A DNA stretch of 64,000 nt from CAMTWB01 sp037441775 (GTDB taxonomy: Bacteria > Desulfobacterota > Syntrophia > Syntrophales > CAMTWB01): assembly GCA_037441775.1 (NCBI GenBank), contig JBBIRO010000008.1, positions 36,540 through 100,539 of the forward strand, read 5' to 3'. Below are positions 50,849-60,000 of the stretch, piece by piece (position 1 is the first letter of the stretch; each line of letters starts with the position of its first letter). The translations under genes were made by a program, and so were the position numbers. The notes under the pieces are model-generated. The model had not been told where the DNA came from. It made no database searches and saw nothing but the letters and a program-made list of their open reading frames with translations.

Positions 50849-51148
50849 TAACCTTGTCATTTCAGGTGAAGCGAGAAATCTGGTTTTGGTGACATCATGA
50901 AAAAACAAGATTTCTCCCGGCGATTGGAATAACAGGCAGGGCAGGCAAGGAGCGCCAATCAGTAAGGAATGAGTCGGTCGGGCATAAATCCCCCCTACAA
51001 TGTACGTCTTAGCTGACGGGGGAGGCAGCTTGAACGACGAATCCGGACTTATTGCCGCGCGGTAAAACTTGCGATTTGGCATTTGGGCGATTAGGGCGGT
51101 TAGGCTTTAACGCCAGACATATCTTAATTTTGGGTGAAGGGAGCAGGT
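50849..51148. other. Gene-free stretch with a palindromic repeat-like segment
   Basis: GAGAAATCT (50873-50881) and AGATTTCTC (50908-50916) form an inverted repeat, preceded by TGTCATTTCAGGTGAAGC. This resembles a widespread bacterial intergenic palindrome containing CGAGAAATCT. No gene is supported in the rest of the gap, which leads to the Gfo gene and its ribosome site (GAAGGGAG). Confidence 0.4.
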
Positions 51149-52192
51149 ATGAAAAAGGTGCGCTTGGGTTTAATTGGCATGGGAATGATAGGGAAACTTC
51201 ATGCGGAGACCATGAGCAGGATGAAGGACATCGAGTTTGTGGCCGCCTCTGACACAGCCGCGAAACATCAACAGACCGCGGAGGAGCTGGGAACAAAATT
51301 TTACCAGTCCTACGAGGAAATGATTGCAAAAGAGAAGATGGACGGTGTGGTGATTGCAGTGCCCAATGAGCTGCATCTGCCCGTGGGCGCCGCCTGCGCG
51401 CAAAAAGGGCTGCATATCCTCATGGAAAAGCCCATCGCGGCCGACCTGGAATCGGCGGATCGCCTGATTGAGGTTGCCCGGCTGAACAAGGTTCATCTGA
51501 TGGTGGGACACCACCGCCGTCATAACCCGCTGATCGAAGAGCTTAGGAACATCGTCCGGGGAGGACAGATCGGCAAGCTCGTCGGCGTAACGGTGCTGTG
51601 GTCCCTGTACAAACCGAAGGACTATTTCAAGGCGCCCTTTACCTGGCGGGCGGAGCCGGGCGGAGGTCCGATCAGGATCAACCTGATCCATGAGATCGAC
51701 AATATCCGTTACATCTGCGGCGATATCACGCGGCTGTACGCCGAGGTGAGCAATGAGGCCCGGCAGTTCCCCGTGGAGGACACGGTCAGCATCAGCCTGC
51801 GCATCGCCGGCGGCGCCGTGGCCAATATTTTTCTTACGGACACCGCTCCAGGAAATATCGGCTATGAGGCGAACACCGGAGAGAATCTCTTCTTCTACCA
51901 CAGCCCCGTGGACTGCTACCATTATTACGGCACTGAGGGGGTGGTCAGCTTTCCTGGGATGAAAAAATTCTTCTATCGTGACGCGGCCAAGGCGGGGTGG
52001 CAATTCCCCCTTTGCGAGGAAGGCATAAAGATTGACAAGGAGGATCCCTACACCCGGCAGATCAGAAACTTCTGCGGAGTGATCCAGGGCACGGAAACAC
52101 CGAAGATCGACGGCGTCGATGCTAGAAAAACACTGGCGGTAACCCTGGCGATCCAGAAGTCCGGCGAGACCGGGCAACCAGTTTTGTTCTGA
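51149..52192 (+). CDS. Gfo/Idh/MocA-family oxidoreductase (paralogue 1)
   Basis: A 347-residue NAD(P)-dependent sugar or cyclitol dehydrogenase. The N-terminal Rossmann motif is LGLIGMGMIGKLHAETM; GLHILMEKPIAADLESADRL carries the family EKP; VHLMVGHHRRHNPLIEEL follows, and HEIDNIRYICGDI lies in the C-terminal domain. GAAGGGAG before ATG 51149 favours this start over a GTG at 51134. It is about 55 per cent similar by eye to the next gene and separated from it by 18 bases, indicating a tandem duplication. Inositol 2-dehydrogenase-like activity is one candidate. Confidence 0.85.
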   Translation: MKKVRLGLIGMGMIGKLHAETMSRMKDIEFVAASDTAAKHQQTAEELGTKFYQSYEEMIAKEKMDGVVIAVPNELHLPVGAACAQKGLHILMEKPIAADLESADRLIEVARLNKVHLMVGHHRRHNPLIEELRNIVRGGQIGKLVGVTVLWSLYKPKDYFKAPFTWRAEPGGGPIRINLIHEIDNIRYICGDITRLYAEVSNEARQFPVEDTVSISLRIAGGAVANIFLTDTAPGNIGYEANTGENLFFYHSPVDCYHYYGTEGVVSFPGMKKFFYRDAAKAGWQFPLCEEGIKIDKEDPYTRQIRNFCGVIQGTETPKIDGVDARKTLAVTLAIQKSGETGQPVLF

Positions 52193-52210
52193 TTCAGAGG
52201 GGCGATAAAA

Positions 52211-53257
52211 ATGGAAAAAGTGAGAATAGGTTTGATCGGCCTGGGGTTGATGGGAACGCCCCATGCTCGGATTCTGAAAAAAGTGCCAGAGTGCGACCTG
52301 GTGGCCGCCGCGGATGTGGATGAGAAACATAAAGATTTTACCGAGGGTTTGGGAATAAAATTCTACCGGAATTATGAGGAGATGATCGCCCGGGAAAGCC
52401 TCCAGGGGGTGATCCTGGCAGTTCCCAACCATCTCCATACACCGATCGGCATCGTCTGCGCCAAAAAAGGCCTTCATCTCTTCGTGGAAAAGCCTATTGC
52501 CCAGAACGTTGCCGAAGCGGACCGCCTCATCGCGGCGGCAAGTGAAAACAGGGTTCAGATACTGGTGGGACATCAGAGGAGATTCAGCAGTTTGGTCGAA
52601 AAGGCCCGGGAGATCGTCATGGGGGGCGAACTGGGACGATTGGTTGGGCTCAACATCACCTGGGCGCTCTTAAAACCGGGGCCCTATTATGAGGGGCCGC
52701 TTTCATGGAGAAAAGAGAAGGGCGGTGGGCCGATCCTGATCAACCTGATCCACGAGATCGACAACCTTCGTTATATTTGCGGCGAGATCGAGGAGGTTTA
52801 TGCCCTGGTAAGCAACAAGATCAGAAACTTTCCGGTTGAGGATACGGCCGCTATTACGCTGCGCTTCAGCAATGGGGCGGTGGGCACGGTCTTTCTTTCC
52901 GACTGCACGCCATCGCTTACCTCCTGGGAAGGGACGACGGGAGAAAATCCGCTGCTCTTCCATGATTTCGGGAATTGCTATAACTTCTTCGGAACGGAGG
53001 GGTCCCTGCTCTTCCCTCAAATGAAGAGGCGCTACTACGCCGACCCGGCTAAATCGGGATGGAACTATCCCGTTACTGAGCAGGGGTACAAGATCACCAG
53101 GGAAGACCCCTACATTAAGGAGTTCAGCCATTTTGCCCGGGTGATCCTGGGGACGGAGACCCCGCGAATCGCCGGAGAGGATGGCAAGAAAACACTGGCG
53201 GTGACCCTGGCAATAAAGGAGTCCGGGGAAACAGGGCTACCTGTCCGGTTGTCATAG
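52211..53257 (+). CDS. Gfo/Idh/MocA-family oxidoreductase (paralogue 2)
   Basis: A 348-residue protein with the same layout as its upstream neighbour: IGLIGLGLMGTPHARIL, GLHLFVEKPIAQNVAEADRL, VQILVGHQRRFSSLVEKA, LINLIHEIDNLRYICGEIEE and PVEDTAAITLRFSNGAVGTV. Two adjacent paralogues suggest consecutive or stereochemically different oxidations of one substrate, as for myo- and scyllo-inositol. It is followed 30 bases later by an MDR alcohol dehydrogenase. AGGGGCGATAAAA precedes the ATG. Confidence 0.85.
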   Translation: MEKVRIGLIGLGLMGTPHARILKKVPECDLVAAADVDEKHKDFTEGLGIKFYRNYEEMIARESLQGVILAVPNHLHTPIGIVCAKKGLHLFVEKPIAQNVAEADRLIAAASENRVQILVGHQRRFSSLVEKAREIVMGGELGRLVGLNITWALLKPGPYYEGPLSWRKEKGGGPILINLIHEIDNLRYICGEIEEVYALVSNKIRNFPVEDTAAITLRFSNGAVGTVFLSDCTPSLTSWEGTTGENPLLFHDFGNCYNFFGTEGSLLFPQMKRRYYADPAKSGWNYPVTEQGYKITREDPYIKEFSHFARVILGTETPRIAGEDGKKTLAVTLAIKESGETGLPVRLS

Positions 53258-53287
53258 TCCGGCTAAATTATAAGGAGGTTCTCCAAC

Positions 53288-54319
53288 ATGAAAGCCATTG
53301 TAAAAACGAGTTCCGAAGCGGGAGTATTCGAGGTGAAGGAGGTTCCGGTTCCGAAACCGGGACGCGGCGAGATACTGGTCCAGGTGAAGGCGGCAAGCCT
53401 CTGCTACACCGACGTGGCCATTTTGAACAATAAGTATAAAGGCCGAAGGCCTGTCCCCATCCCGATGGTCATGGGCCATGAAGGTACAGGGGTGGTTTAC
53501 CAACTGGGAGAAGGGGTGGAAAACGTTACCGTGGGCGACCGCGTCGGCCTGGAAGTCGTCTATGGCTGCGGCGCCTGCATCAACTGCCTTAACGGCAACA
53601 GCAACATGTGCGGGAACTGGCGGCACATCGGCATTACCTACGATGGAATCTTCGCCGAGTATGTTGTGGTTCCGGCCCGCGCCGCCCACAAGCTTCCGGA
53701 TAATGTCTCTTTTGTGGACGCCGCCTGCCTGGAGCCCGTTAGCCTGACCTACAGAACGCACACCCAGGTGAAGCCCGTGGTGGGCGATACGGTGGCAATC
53801 TTCGGCCCCGGCGCCATCGGCCTCTTTCATCTGCAGGCCTTCAAGGCTGCCGGGGCGGGCCAGGTGATCATGATCGGCATCGAGCAGGATGCCAAGCGGT
53901 TCGAGATTGCCCGGGCCCTGGGGGCCGATCACATCATTGACTCGACCCGGGAAGATGTAGTGCAACGGGTAAGAGAGGTAACCGACGGTCTAGGCTGCGA
54001 TATAGTCGTGGAAACGGCCAGTTCACCCGCCGTTATCCCGCTGGCGATCGATATCGCGGCAGCCCGGGGCCGCGTATCATTGTTCGGCCTCTATCCCGAG
54101 GCCACGGTAAGCCCGCTTACCATTAATCGCAGCGGCTTGCAGATCTTCGGCGACGTGGGCTCCTTGCCGCGCTATTTTGTCGGGGCGGTTCGTTGGATGA
54201 AGTATGGCAAGGTGAGCGCGAGACCCCTGGCGCCAAGACTTTTTAGTCTGGAAGAGGCGAAGGATGCTCTGGAGGCCGCCCGGCTGGGAGAGGTGGCAAA
54301 GGTCATTTTCGAGTTGTAG
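53288..54319 (+). CDS. Zinc-dependent MDR alcohol dehydrogenase (paralogue 1)
   Basis: A 343-residue medium-chain dehydrogenase. The catalytic zinc site has Cys in LCYTDVAIL and His-Glu in VMGHEGTGVV; the structural zinc site is CGACINCLNGNSNMC; the cofactor site is VAIFGPGAIGLFHLQAFKAA. It resembles sorbitol or threonine dehydrogenase-like enzymes and, in context, a scyllo-inosose 3-dehydrogenase (IolM-type). AAGGAGG precedes the ATG. The second MDR gene starts 11 bases after the stop. Confidence 0.85.
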   Translation: MKAIVKTSSEAGVFEVKEVPVPKPGRGEILVQVKAASLCYTDVAILNNKYKGRRPVPIPMVMGHEGTGVVYQLGEGVENVTVGDRVGLEVVYGCGACINCLNGNSNMCGNWRHIGITYDGIFAEYVVVPARAAHKLPDNVSFVDAACLEPVSLTYRTHTQVKPVVGDTVAIFGPGAIGLFHLQAFKAAGAGQVIMIGIEQDAKRFEIARALGADHIIDSTREDVVQRVREVTDGLGCDIVVETASSPAVIPLAIDIAAARGRVSLFGLYPEATVSPLTINRSGLQIFGDVGSLPRYFVGAVRWMKYGKVSARPLAPRLFSLEEAKDALEAARLGEVAKVIFEL

Positions 54320-54330
54320 AGGGTGCGAAC

Positions 54331-55341
54331 ATGAAGGAATTGTATCTGGAAAAACCCGGCGACTTGCGAATGCGGGAAAGTGATCCCGCCCCGGCGCCCC
54401 AAGAGCATGAAGTTAAGGTCGAAGTCATGTACGGGGGGATTTGCGGCTCTGACCTCCGGGTTCTGAGGGGCACTATCCCCTACGCCAACTATCCCTGCCG
54501 CCCGGGCCATGAAATTCTGGGGACGGTCATTGCCGCGGGGGAAAAATCTCCGTATGCGGCAGGGACCAGAGTAGTTTCTTTTCCCAATAGCTATTGCGGC
54601 AAATGTGAATTCTGTCTGCAGGGCCGTACCAATATCTGCCAGAGCAAGAAATCATTCGGGGTAACCTGCGATGGGTTATTTGCCCAGGAGGTTAATATCG
54701 ATTCCGAGTTCGTGGTGCCCATTCCTTACGATCTTGCGGATGAGAGGGCAATATTGATCGAGCCTTTTGCCGTAAATGTCCACGCCTTGAAAAGAACGCC
54801 CATTCGCAGAGGGGCATCGGTGGCCGTAATCGGTTGCGGGACGGAAGGACTGCTGGCGATTGCCCTTCTGAACCATATGGGCGCCGACCTGACCGTACTG
54901 GACATCAGCCCGGCCAAAATGGAAAAGGCCAGGGCTTTTAATGAAGCGATAAAAACGCTGCATCCCGCTGACGCGAAAGGGCAGGTTTACGATGTCGTGG
55001 TGGAAGCTGCCGGTGTGAAGGCTTCCGTGGAACAGTCCTTTCAGCTAGTAAAACCGGGAGGGGCGCTGATCGCGCTGGGCATAACCAGCGACGAGATCCG
55101 CTATCCGGCCCTGCAGATCACCCGCGGCGAGATAACGATTTGCGGGACAATTATTTACACCAAGGCCGATTTTACCGATGCCATCTCTTTCCTGCAAGAC
55201 CCGACATTTAATGTTGCTCCGGTACTTTCGCGGATTGATCCTCTGATCTGCTACCGGGAAGCGTTTGCGGACGCCCAGAGCGGCAACTTTGCAAAAATAG
55301 TACTTGATTTCAGGCAGGCTCAAGAAGGAAAGATAAAATGA
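54331..55341 (+). CDS. Zinc-dependent MDR alcohol dehydrogenase (paralogue 2)
   Basis: A 336-residue MDR enzyme. Catalytic zinc: CGSDLRVLRG and CRPGHEILGTV; structural zinc: CGKCEFCLQGRTNIC. The nucleotide site reads VAVIGCGTEGLLAIALLNHM. DLTVLDISPAKMEKARAF probably selects NAD by its Asp. It resembles L-idonate/sorbitol dehydrogenase-like proteins. It is the last gene of the island; about 325 bases without a gene follow. It may be a second polyol, cyclitol or sugar-acid oxidation step. Confidence 0.83.
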   Translation: MKELYLEKPGDLRMRESDPAPAPQEHEVKVEVMYGGICGSDLRVLRGTIPYANYPCRPGHEILGTVIAAGEKSPYAAGTRVVSFPNSYCGKCEFCLQGRTNICQSKKSFGVTCDGLFAQEVNIDSEFVVPIPYDLADERAILIEPFAVNVHALKRTPIRRGASVAVIGCGTEGLLAIALLNHMGADLTVLDISPAKMEKARAFNEAIKTLHPADAKGQVYDVVVEAAGVKASVEQSFQLVKPGGALIALGITSDEIRYPALQITRGEITICGTIIYTKADFTDAISFLQDPTFNVAPVLSRIDPLICYREAFADAQSGNFAKIVLDFRQAQEGKIK

Positions 55342-55568
55342 ACGGGAGGGCTCTGGGCGCCGGGGCGATGGCAAGCACCTTTACCGCACAGGATCGAGCA
55401 TATCCGTTGTTACTTGGAATCCCCGCCACTCGCTGACTGGAGAGGGGACACAAATATTGCTGGACACAAGAGAAATGAGACCGAAGACGGTGGGTCTCGC
55501 ATTGCATATTGCCAAGGTTGAAGCGGGCACCAGGCTCGCTGCCACACCAACAGCTTCCCGTGGATTTG

Positions 55569-55614
55569 GATTTAGCTTGAACTTAAGCATCCGGACTTTT
55601 TACGAAGGCGTCAA
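55569..55614 (-). repeat. Fragment of the 170-bp dispersed repeat (copy C)
   Basis: Read on the minus strand from 55614: TTGACGCCTTCGTAAAAAGT, continuing to AGCTAAA. The first 45 bases match copies A and B; the rest of the element is not recognisable. It lies in the 325-base gap (55342-55666) between the island and the aroA-like gene; nothing else was seen in that gap. Confidence 0.55.
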
Positions 55615-55666
55615 TATTGGCAGACAACTGACGCCAGGATTCTGTAGTTTCCGGGAATAGAAATCC

Positions 55667-56935
55667 ATGAGAATGATCAGCGAAAAATCGATACTCCGCG
55701 GTGCTGTGCAGATTCCGGCGAGCAAGTCGCATACCATAAGGGCAGTGACCATCGCCGGCCTGGCGCATGGAAGATCAATCATCCACAATCCCCTGGAGTC
55801 GGCTGATGGTTTGGCGGCGCTCAGAGCGGCTGGCTTGTTCGGAGCTAAGATCGATCGGGGCCGTTTTTGGACGGTGGATGGCGTCGCGGGCATTCCCAGG
55901 GTGCCAGAAAATATCGTGGACGTGGGAAACTCCGGGACCACGATGAATTTTTGCATGGGTACCGCAAGCCTGGCGGCGGGGACGACCGTTCTGAGCGGCG
56001 ACTGTCAGATCGTCCGGAGACCGGTTCAGCCGTTGATCGAGGCCTTGAATGATCTGGGGGCGTCGGTCTATTCCACCCGCAACAACGGCCTTCCGCCGGT
56101 CGTGGTGAAGGGACGCCTCCGGGGAGGGAAAACCCGTCTCCGGGGGCTAGTCTCCCAGTACATTTCCAGCCTTTTGATCCATTGCCCTCTCATTGAGCAT
56201 GATTCCGAATTAGAAGTTTTCGACGTTCACGAGAAACCCTATATCCAGATGACCCTGGCCTGGCTGGATCGGCAGCAGATCCGCTATGAGTCATCTGGTG
56301 ACCTCCGCCATTTCCGGCTCGTGGGCGGGCAGTCCTATCATGGCCAGGAAGTGACCATTCCCGCAGATTTTTCCTCGGCGACTTTTTTCTTGATTGCTGG
56401 CGCGTTATGTGCTGAAGACATCACTCTGCTGGGATTGGATATGAACGACATCCAGGGCGACAAGCAGGTGGTGTCCCATCTTCAGGAAATGGGGGCGCAG
56501 ATCACTTTGGAAAGGCAGGGCATCCGTGTACGGCAAGGAGCTCTTCGAGGCATCGAGATCGACATGGCCGACATCCCCGATGCCCTTCCGGCGCTGGCGG
56601 TAATTGGGTGTTTTGCGAGGGGGAAGACGATTCTCCGTAATGTGGCCAATGCACGGATGAAGGAGACGGACCGGCTAGCGGTCATGACAGCGGAACTGAG
56701 GCGCCTCGGCGCCAAAGTGGAAGAATTGCCCGATGGCATGATCATCCATGAAAGCAGGCTCAAGGGTTGCCCCGTCAGGGGGTACGGCGATCATCGGGTG
56801 GTGATGTCCTTGTCCGTCGCCGGTCTGGCTATTTGCGGCCGGACGGAGGTGGACAGCGCGGATGCGGTGAACGTCACGGTTCCTGACTTCCTTGAATTGA
56901 TGAGGAAACTAGGAGCAGAAATCAAAACGGGATAG
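55667..56935 (+). CDS. aroA: EPSP synthase (3-phosphoshikimate 1-carboxyvinyltransferase) family protein
   Basis: A 422-residue enolpyruvyl transferase. Seen: IPASKSHTIRAVTIAGLAHG (Lys-Ser and Arg of the active site), VGNSGTTMNF (the usual R-P or R-L after this loop is N-F), RRPVQPLIEALNDLGA, LVSQYISSLLIHCPL, ADIPDALPALAVIGCFARG with the catalytic Asp, NARMKETDRL with Glu and Arg, and YGDHRVVMSLSVAGL. All key residues but one loop Arg are kept, so it is likely active on shikimate 3-phosphate or a similar molecule. Context, beside an ABC transporter and away from other aro genes except a distant aroQ, raises a special role. Start 55667; ATG 55673 is also possible. Confidence 0.8.
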   Translation: MRMISEKSILRGAVQIPASKSHTIRAVTIAGLAHGRSIIHNPLESADGLAALRAAGLFGAKIDRGRFWTVDGVAGIPRVPENIVDVGNSGTTMNFCMGTASLAAGTTVLSGDCQIVRRPVQPLIEALNDLGASVYSTRNNGLPPVVVKGRLRGGKTRLRGLVSQYISSLLIHCPLIEHDSELEVFDVHEKPYIQMTLAWLDRQQIRYESSGDLRHFRLVGGQSYHGQEVTIPADFSSATFFLIAGALCAEDITLLGLDMNDIQGDKQVVSHLQEMGAQITLERQGIRVRQGALRGIEIDMADIPDALPALAVIGCFARGKTILRNVANARMKETDRLAVMTAELRRLGAKVEELPDGMIIHESRLKGCPVRGYGDHRVVMSLSVAGLAICGRTEVDSADAVNVTVPDFLELMRKLGAEIKTG

Positions 56936-56944
56936 AAAAATCGT

Positions 56945-57724
56945 ATGGCGGTAAAGATCGAGGCACAAAATCTGACGAAGGTGTATCCATCCCGGAACGG
57001 CCCGGTGATCGCCCTGAGCGACTTCTCACTTAAGGTGGAGGATGGAGAGTTTGTCTGTATCGTGGGCCCTTCCGGCTGCGGGAAGTCAACATTTCTTCGG
57101 ATTCTAGGCGGTTTGGTCACGCCGAGCTCCGGCCGGGTCGAACTTATCCCGCGGGATCTGCGGGTGCCGCTGCAAAACATTGTTTTTCAGGAATATGCGA
57201 TCTTCCCCTGGAAGACGGTCTTGGATAATGTGGCCTTCGGTCTGGAAATGCGCGGTGTTTCCCGGGCGAAAAGGCATAAGACGGCTCGCGAATGGATTAA
57301 GAAGGTGGGTCTGGCGAAGTTTGCCGATGCCTATCCCCATCAGCTCTCCGGCGGGATGAAACAGCGGGTGAGCATTGCCCGGGCCTTTGCAAACGATCCG
57401 GAGATCCTGCTTATGGATGAGCCGCTCGGCGCTCTCGATGCCCAGACGCGGGTAGTCCTTCAGGGAGAGTTGGTCCGTCTCTGGGAGGCTTCCCGCAAGA
57501 CGGTTGTTTACATTACTCACAGCATTGAGGAGTCGGTACTTTTGGGTGACCGGATTGTGCTGATGACCGCCCATCCCGGTACGTACAAGACCGAATATGC
57601 CGTGCCCTTTGCGCGTCCCCGCAGTTTTGAGTTGACCGGCGCACCTGAATTCGCCCGCCTGAGTTATGCCATTTGGCAGGAGCTTGAAGTTGAGGTGCGG
57701 CGCACCATGGAGCAACAGTCATGA
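56945..57724 (+). CDS. ABC transporter ATP-binding protein (nitrate/sulfonate/taurine type)
   Basis: A 259-residue ATPase. Walker A GPSGCGKST (about 40), Q-loop VFQEYAIFPW, signature LSGGMKQRVSIARAFAN, Walker B ILLMDEPLGALD and switch His in ITHSIEES are all intact. It is of the SsuB/TauB class, importing small oxidised or aromatic acids and similar compounds. Its stop overlaps the permease start by four bases (ATGA). It begins nine bases after the aroA-like gene, which suggests that they are one message. Confidence 0.92.
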   Translation: MAVKIEAQNLTKVYPSRNGPVIALSDFSLKVEDGEFVCIVGPSGCGKSTFLRILGGLVTPSSGRVELIPRDLRVPLQNIVFQEYAIFPWKTVLDNVAFGLEMRGVSRAKRHKTAREWIKKVGLAKFADAYPHQLSGGMKQRVSIARAFANDPEILLMDEPLGALDAQTRVVLQGELVRLWEASRKTVVYITHSIEESVLLGDRIVLMTAHPGTYKTEYAVPFARPRSFELTGAPEFARLSYAIWQELEVEVRRTMEQQS

Positions 57725-58626
57725 GCGGATTGCGTTGGCGGCTGGATCCGGGCGTCCGGGATCGTCTTTTGTCTATCGGCTTTCCCCTGGCGCTTATAGC
57801 CCTCTGGGAACTGGCAGTGCGGCTGCAGTGGCTTGACGAGCGTTTCTTTCCGGCGCCCTCCGCGGTGGCCGTGGCGCTCTGGGAGCTTACGGCGAAGGGC
57901 GATCTTCTGGGAAAACTCTGGCTCCTGCCGGGGTTGATTGCCGCGGGTGACTGGTCGGGTATCCGGAAGGTGTTTGCAGAGGGGCATCTCTGGGTGAGTC
58001 TCTTCCGGATATTCTCGGGATTTCTCGTGGGTGTCGTTCCCGGTATCATCCTGGGGGTCATCATGGGAATGAACCGGACGATCCGGGTTGCCCTTGACCC
58101 GGTTGTCTCGGCGATTTACGTCCTCCCCAAGATCGCGATCCTTCCTCTCGTGATGCTGGTCTTCGGCATCGGCGAGATGAGCAAGGTCGTGATCGTGGCG
58201 ATCGCCTCATTCTTCCTCGTCCTCATCAACACCACGGTGGGCGTGCGGGACATCGAACCAATCTTCCTCGAAGCGGGCCGGAACTACGGGGCAAACCACC
58301 GGCAGATGTTTCGCCACATCATCATTCCCGCGGCCCTCCCGATAATTTTTTCGGGCCTCAGGCTGAGCCTCGGCACCTCGCTGATCGTCATCATCGCGGC
58401 CGAATTCGTGGCCGCCAATTACGGCCTGGGTTATTTGATCTGGTTTTCCTGGCAGACTCTGCTTACGGAAAACATGTTTGCCGGACTCGTGGTTATCATG
58501 ATCCTCGGAGCTTTGTTCACGAGCGGTCTCCAGGCCCTGGAGCGGCGCTTCATGCCCTGGCAGCGGGAGGAGTTGCCAGCCTCCGTTGACGGGGTGGATG
58601 TGAGAGGAACAGGTGCCAAATGCTAA
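57721..58626 (+). CDS. ABC transporter permease (SsuC/TauC type)
   Basis: A 301-residue membrane protein with about six segments. The EAA-like coupling loop is FLEAGRNYGANHRQMFRHII with PAALPIIFSGLRLSLG after it. FRIFSGFLVGVVPGIILGVI and YVLPKIAILPLVMLVFGIGE are typical of the NitT/TauT permeases. An insertion of about 15 residues (GLIAAGDWSGIRKVFAEG) near residue 75 is unusual. It forms the channel for the binding protein encoded 235 bases downstream. Confidence 0.9.
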   Translation: MSGLRWRLDPGVRDRLLSIGFPLALIALWELAVRLQWLDERFFPAPSAVAVALWELTAKGDLLGKLWLLPGLIAAGDWSGIRKVFAEGHLWVSLFRIFSGFLVGVVPGIILGVIMGMNRTIRVALDPVVSAIYVLPKIAILPLVMLVFGIGEMSKVVIVAIASFFLVLINTTVGVRDIEPIFLEAGRNYGANHRQMFRHIIIPAALPIIFSGLRLSLGTSLIVIIAAEFVAANYGLGYLIWFSWQTLLTENMFAGLVVIMILGALFTSGLQALERRFMPWQREELPASVDGVDVRGTGAKC

Positions 58627-58861
58627 CGGGGGATGGGTGACTGCTTAGAACCTGCGGGGGCAGGGTTGGATACTGAGGCCCGTATTTCAACGGAACCAAG
58701 GGAATCCTGGTTGCAGATGAACTGGCGAGGGAAGTTACGCAGGATGTTTGTTCTTATTAAGAAGCCAGGTTCCGGCTATTCCCTTCACGTTTCCTGATGA
58801 CGACCGGTAGTCCGGGGCAGACGGTAATAGTGGGAGAAAAGAGAAAACACAGGAGGGTATG

Positions 58862-59875
58862 ATGAAGAAAGGTAAAATTGTTTTTTGGGCAGTCGGCATG
58901 GTCGCGCTGCTCTTGTCCTTTGGCTCTGCGGCGGTCGCCGCCGACAGGGTCAAGGTGGCGTACGTGGCCATCATGAACTTTGCGCCCCTCTACGTAGCCG
59001 TTGAGCGCGGCTTCATGAAGGAACAGAACATCGAGGTTGAGATGCAGAAGGTCGCCTCCGGGACCGAGGCCATGGCGTTTTTGGCCCAGGGCAGCCTGGA
59101 CGCGGGCGGGGTCGGCATCGGCGCCTCCACCTTCAACGCCTTCAACCGGGGATTCGATTTGCGCATCGTCGGCTCCGCCGCCGTCCAGCCTCAAAAGGAT
59201 GGCCCGACCATTGTAATTGTAAGGAAGGATCTCTGGGATTCCGGCCGGGTGAAGTCCGTGGCCGATCTCAAGGGGATGAAGGTTGCCCTTGCCGGCGGAG
59301 CGGGGACGACGGGCGCCTATTTCGTTGCCAGGGCGCTGAAGCAAGTTGATCTCACCGTGAAGGACATTGACATCGTGAATCTGGCCAATCCCGACATGCC
59401 GCTGGCCATTGCGAAAGCCTCCGTGGACGCCGCGCTTGTCGGACCACCCTACTCCGATCAGATCCTGGCCGACGGCAAGGGCGTAATTTTGGCCAAGGAT
59501 ATGGCTCCCGGCGCCATGACCACGGTTTTCATGTATTCCGGGGCGTTTATCAAGGAGCGTCCGGACGTGGCCAGGCGATTCATGATCGCCCTCGTCAGGG
59601 GATCCCGGGCCATGCAGGGCGGCAGGTACCTCGATCCCGCCAATATTAAGGCCTATCTTCGCTTCGTCACCGCCACAGAGGAGGCCATCCGGAAAGGGAG
59701 GCCCCAGGTATATGACCCCGACCTCAAGGTATATATTGACAGCATCAGGAATATGGAGGAGATATTCCGTTGGGCCGGCTGGACCAACTACACGACCGAG
59801 ATTTCCCAGGAGAAGATGGCCGACATCTCCTTTACGGCCAACGCGGTGAGGTTTCTGGGACCATTTAAACCTTGA
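58862..59875 (+). CDS. ABC transporter substrate-binding protein (NMT1/SsuA type)
   Basis: About 337 residues with a signal peptide (ending AAVAA). Fold motifs: VAYVAIMNFAPLYVAVERGF, VASGTEAMAFLAQGSLDAGG, KGMKVALAGGAGTTGAYFVA and IVNLANPDMPLAIAKASVDA. It belongs to the NMT1/THI5-like group that serves nitrate, sulfonate, thiamine-precursor or aromatic-acid transporters. AGGAGGG (58851-58857) favours ATG 58862 over the overlapping ATG 58859. It completes the ABC transporter whose ATPase and permease are just upstream. A terminator follows. Confidence 0.88.
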   Translation: MKKGKIVFWAVGMVALLLSFGSAAVAADRVKVAYVAIMNFAPLYVAVERGFMKEQNIEVEMQKVASGTEAMAFLAQGSLDAGGVGIGASTFNAFNRGFDLRIVGSAAVQPQKDGPTIVIVRKDLWDSGRVKSVADLKGMKVALAGGAGTTGAYFVARALKQVDLTVKDIDIVNLANPDMPLAIAKASVDAALVGPPYSDQILADGKGVILAKDMAPGAMTTVFMYSGAFIKERPDVARRFMIALVRGSRAMQGGRYLDPANIKAYLRFVTATEEAIRKGRPQVYDPDLKVYIDSIRNMEEIFRWAGWTNYTTEISQEKMADISFTANAVRFLGPFKP

Positions 59876-59894
59876 CGCACTCTTAAAAAGTCGC

Positions 59895-59945
59895 GTTCCC
59901 CCTCCCCTCACGGGAGTTGATAAAGGAGAGGGGGGAACTTTTTGA
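59895..59945 (+). terminator. Rho-independent terminator after the ABC binding protein
   Basis: GTTCCCCCTCCCC pairs with GGAGAGGGGGGAAC, followed by TTTTTG. It separates the ABC set from the second TTT set. Confidence 0.65.
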
Positions 59946-60000
59946 CTTATTAAGAAGACGTCACTATTAAGCAGGAGGAATAATAAGCAGGAGGAATAAC

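Noticed and set aside
51170..52573. A 467-codon minus-strand open frame
   Set aside because: It lies opposite the two Gfo/Idh/MocA genes; its length reflects GC-rich codon structure of the real genes.
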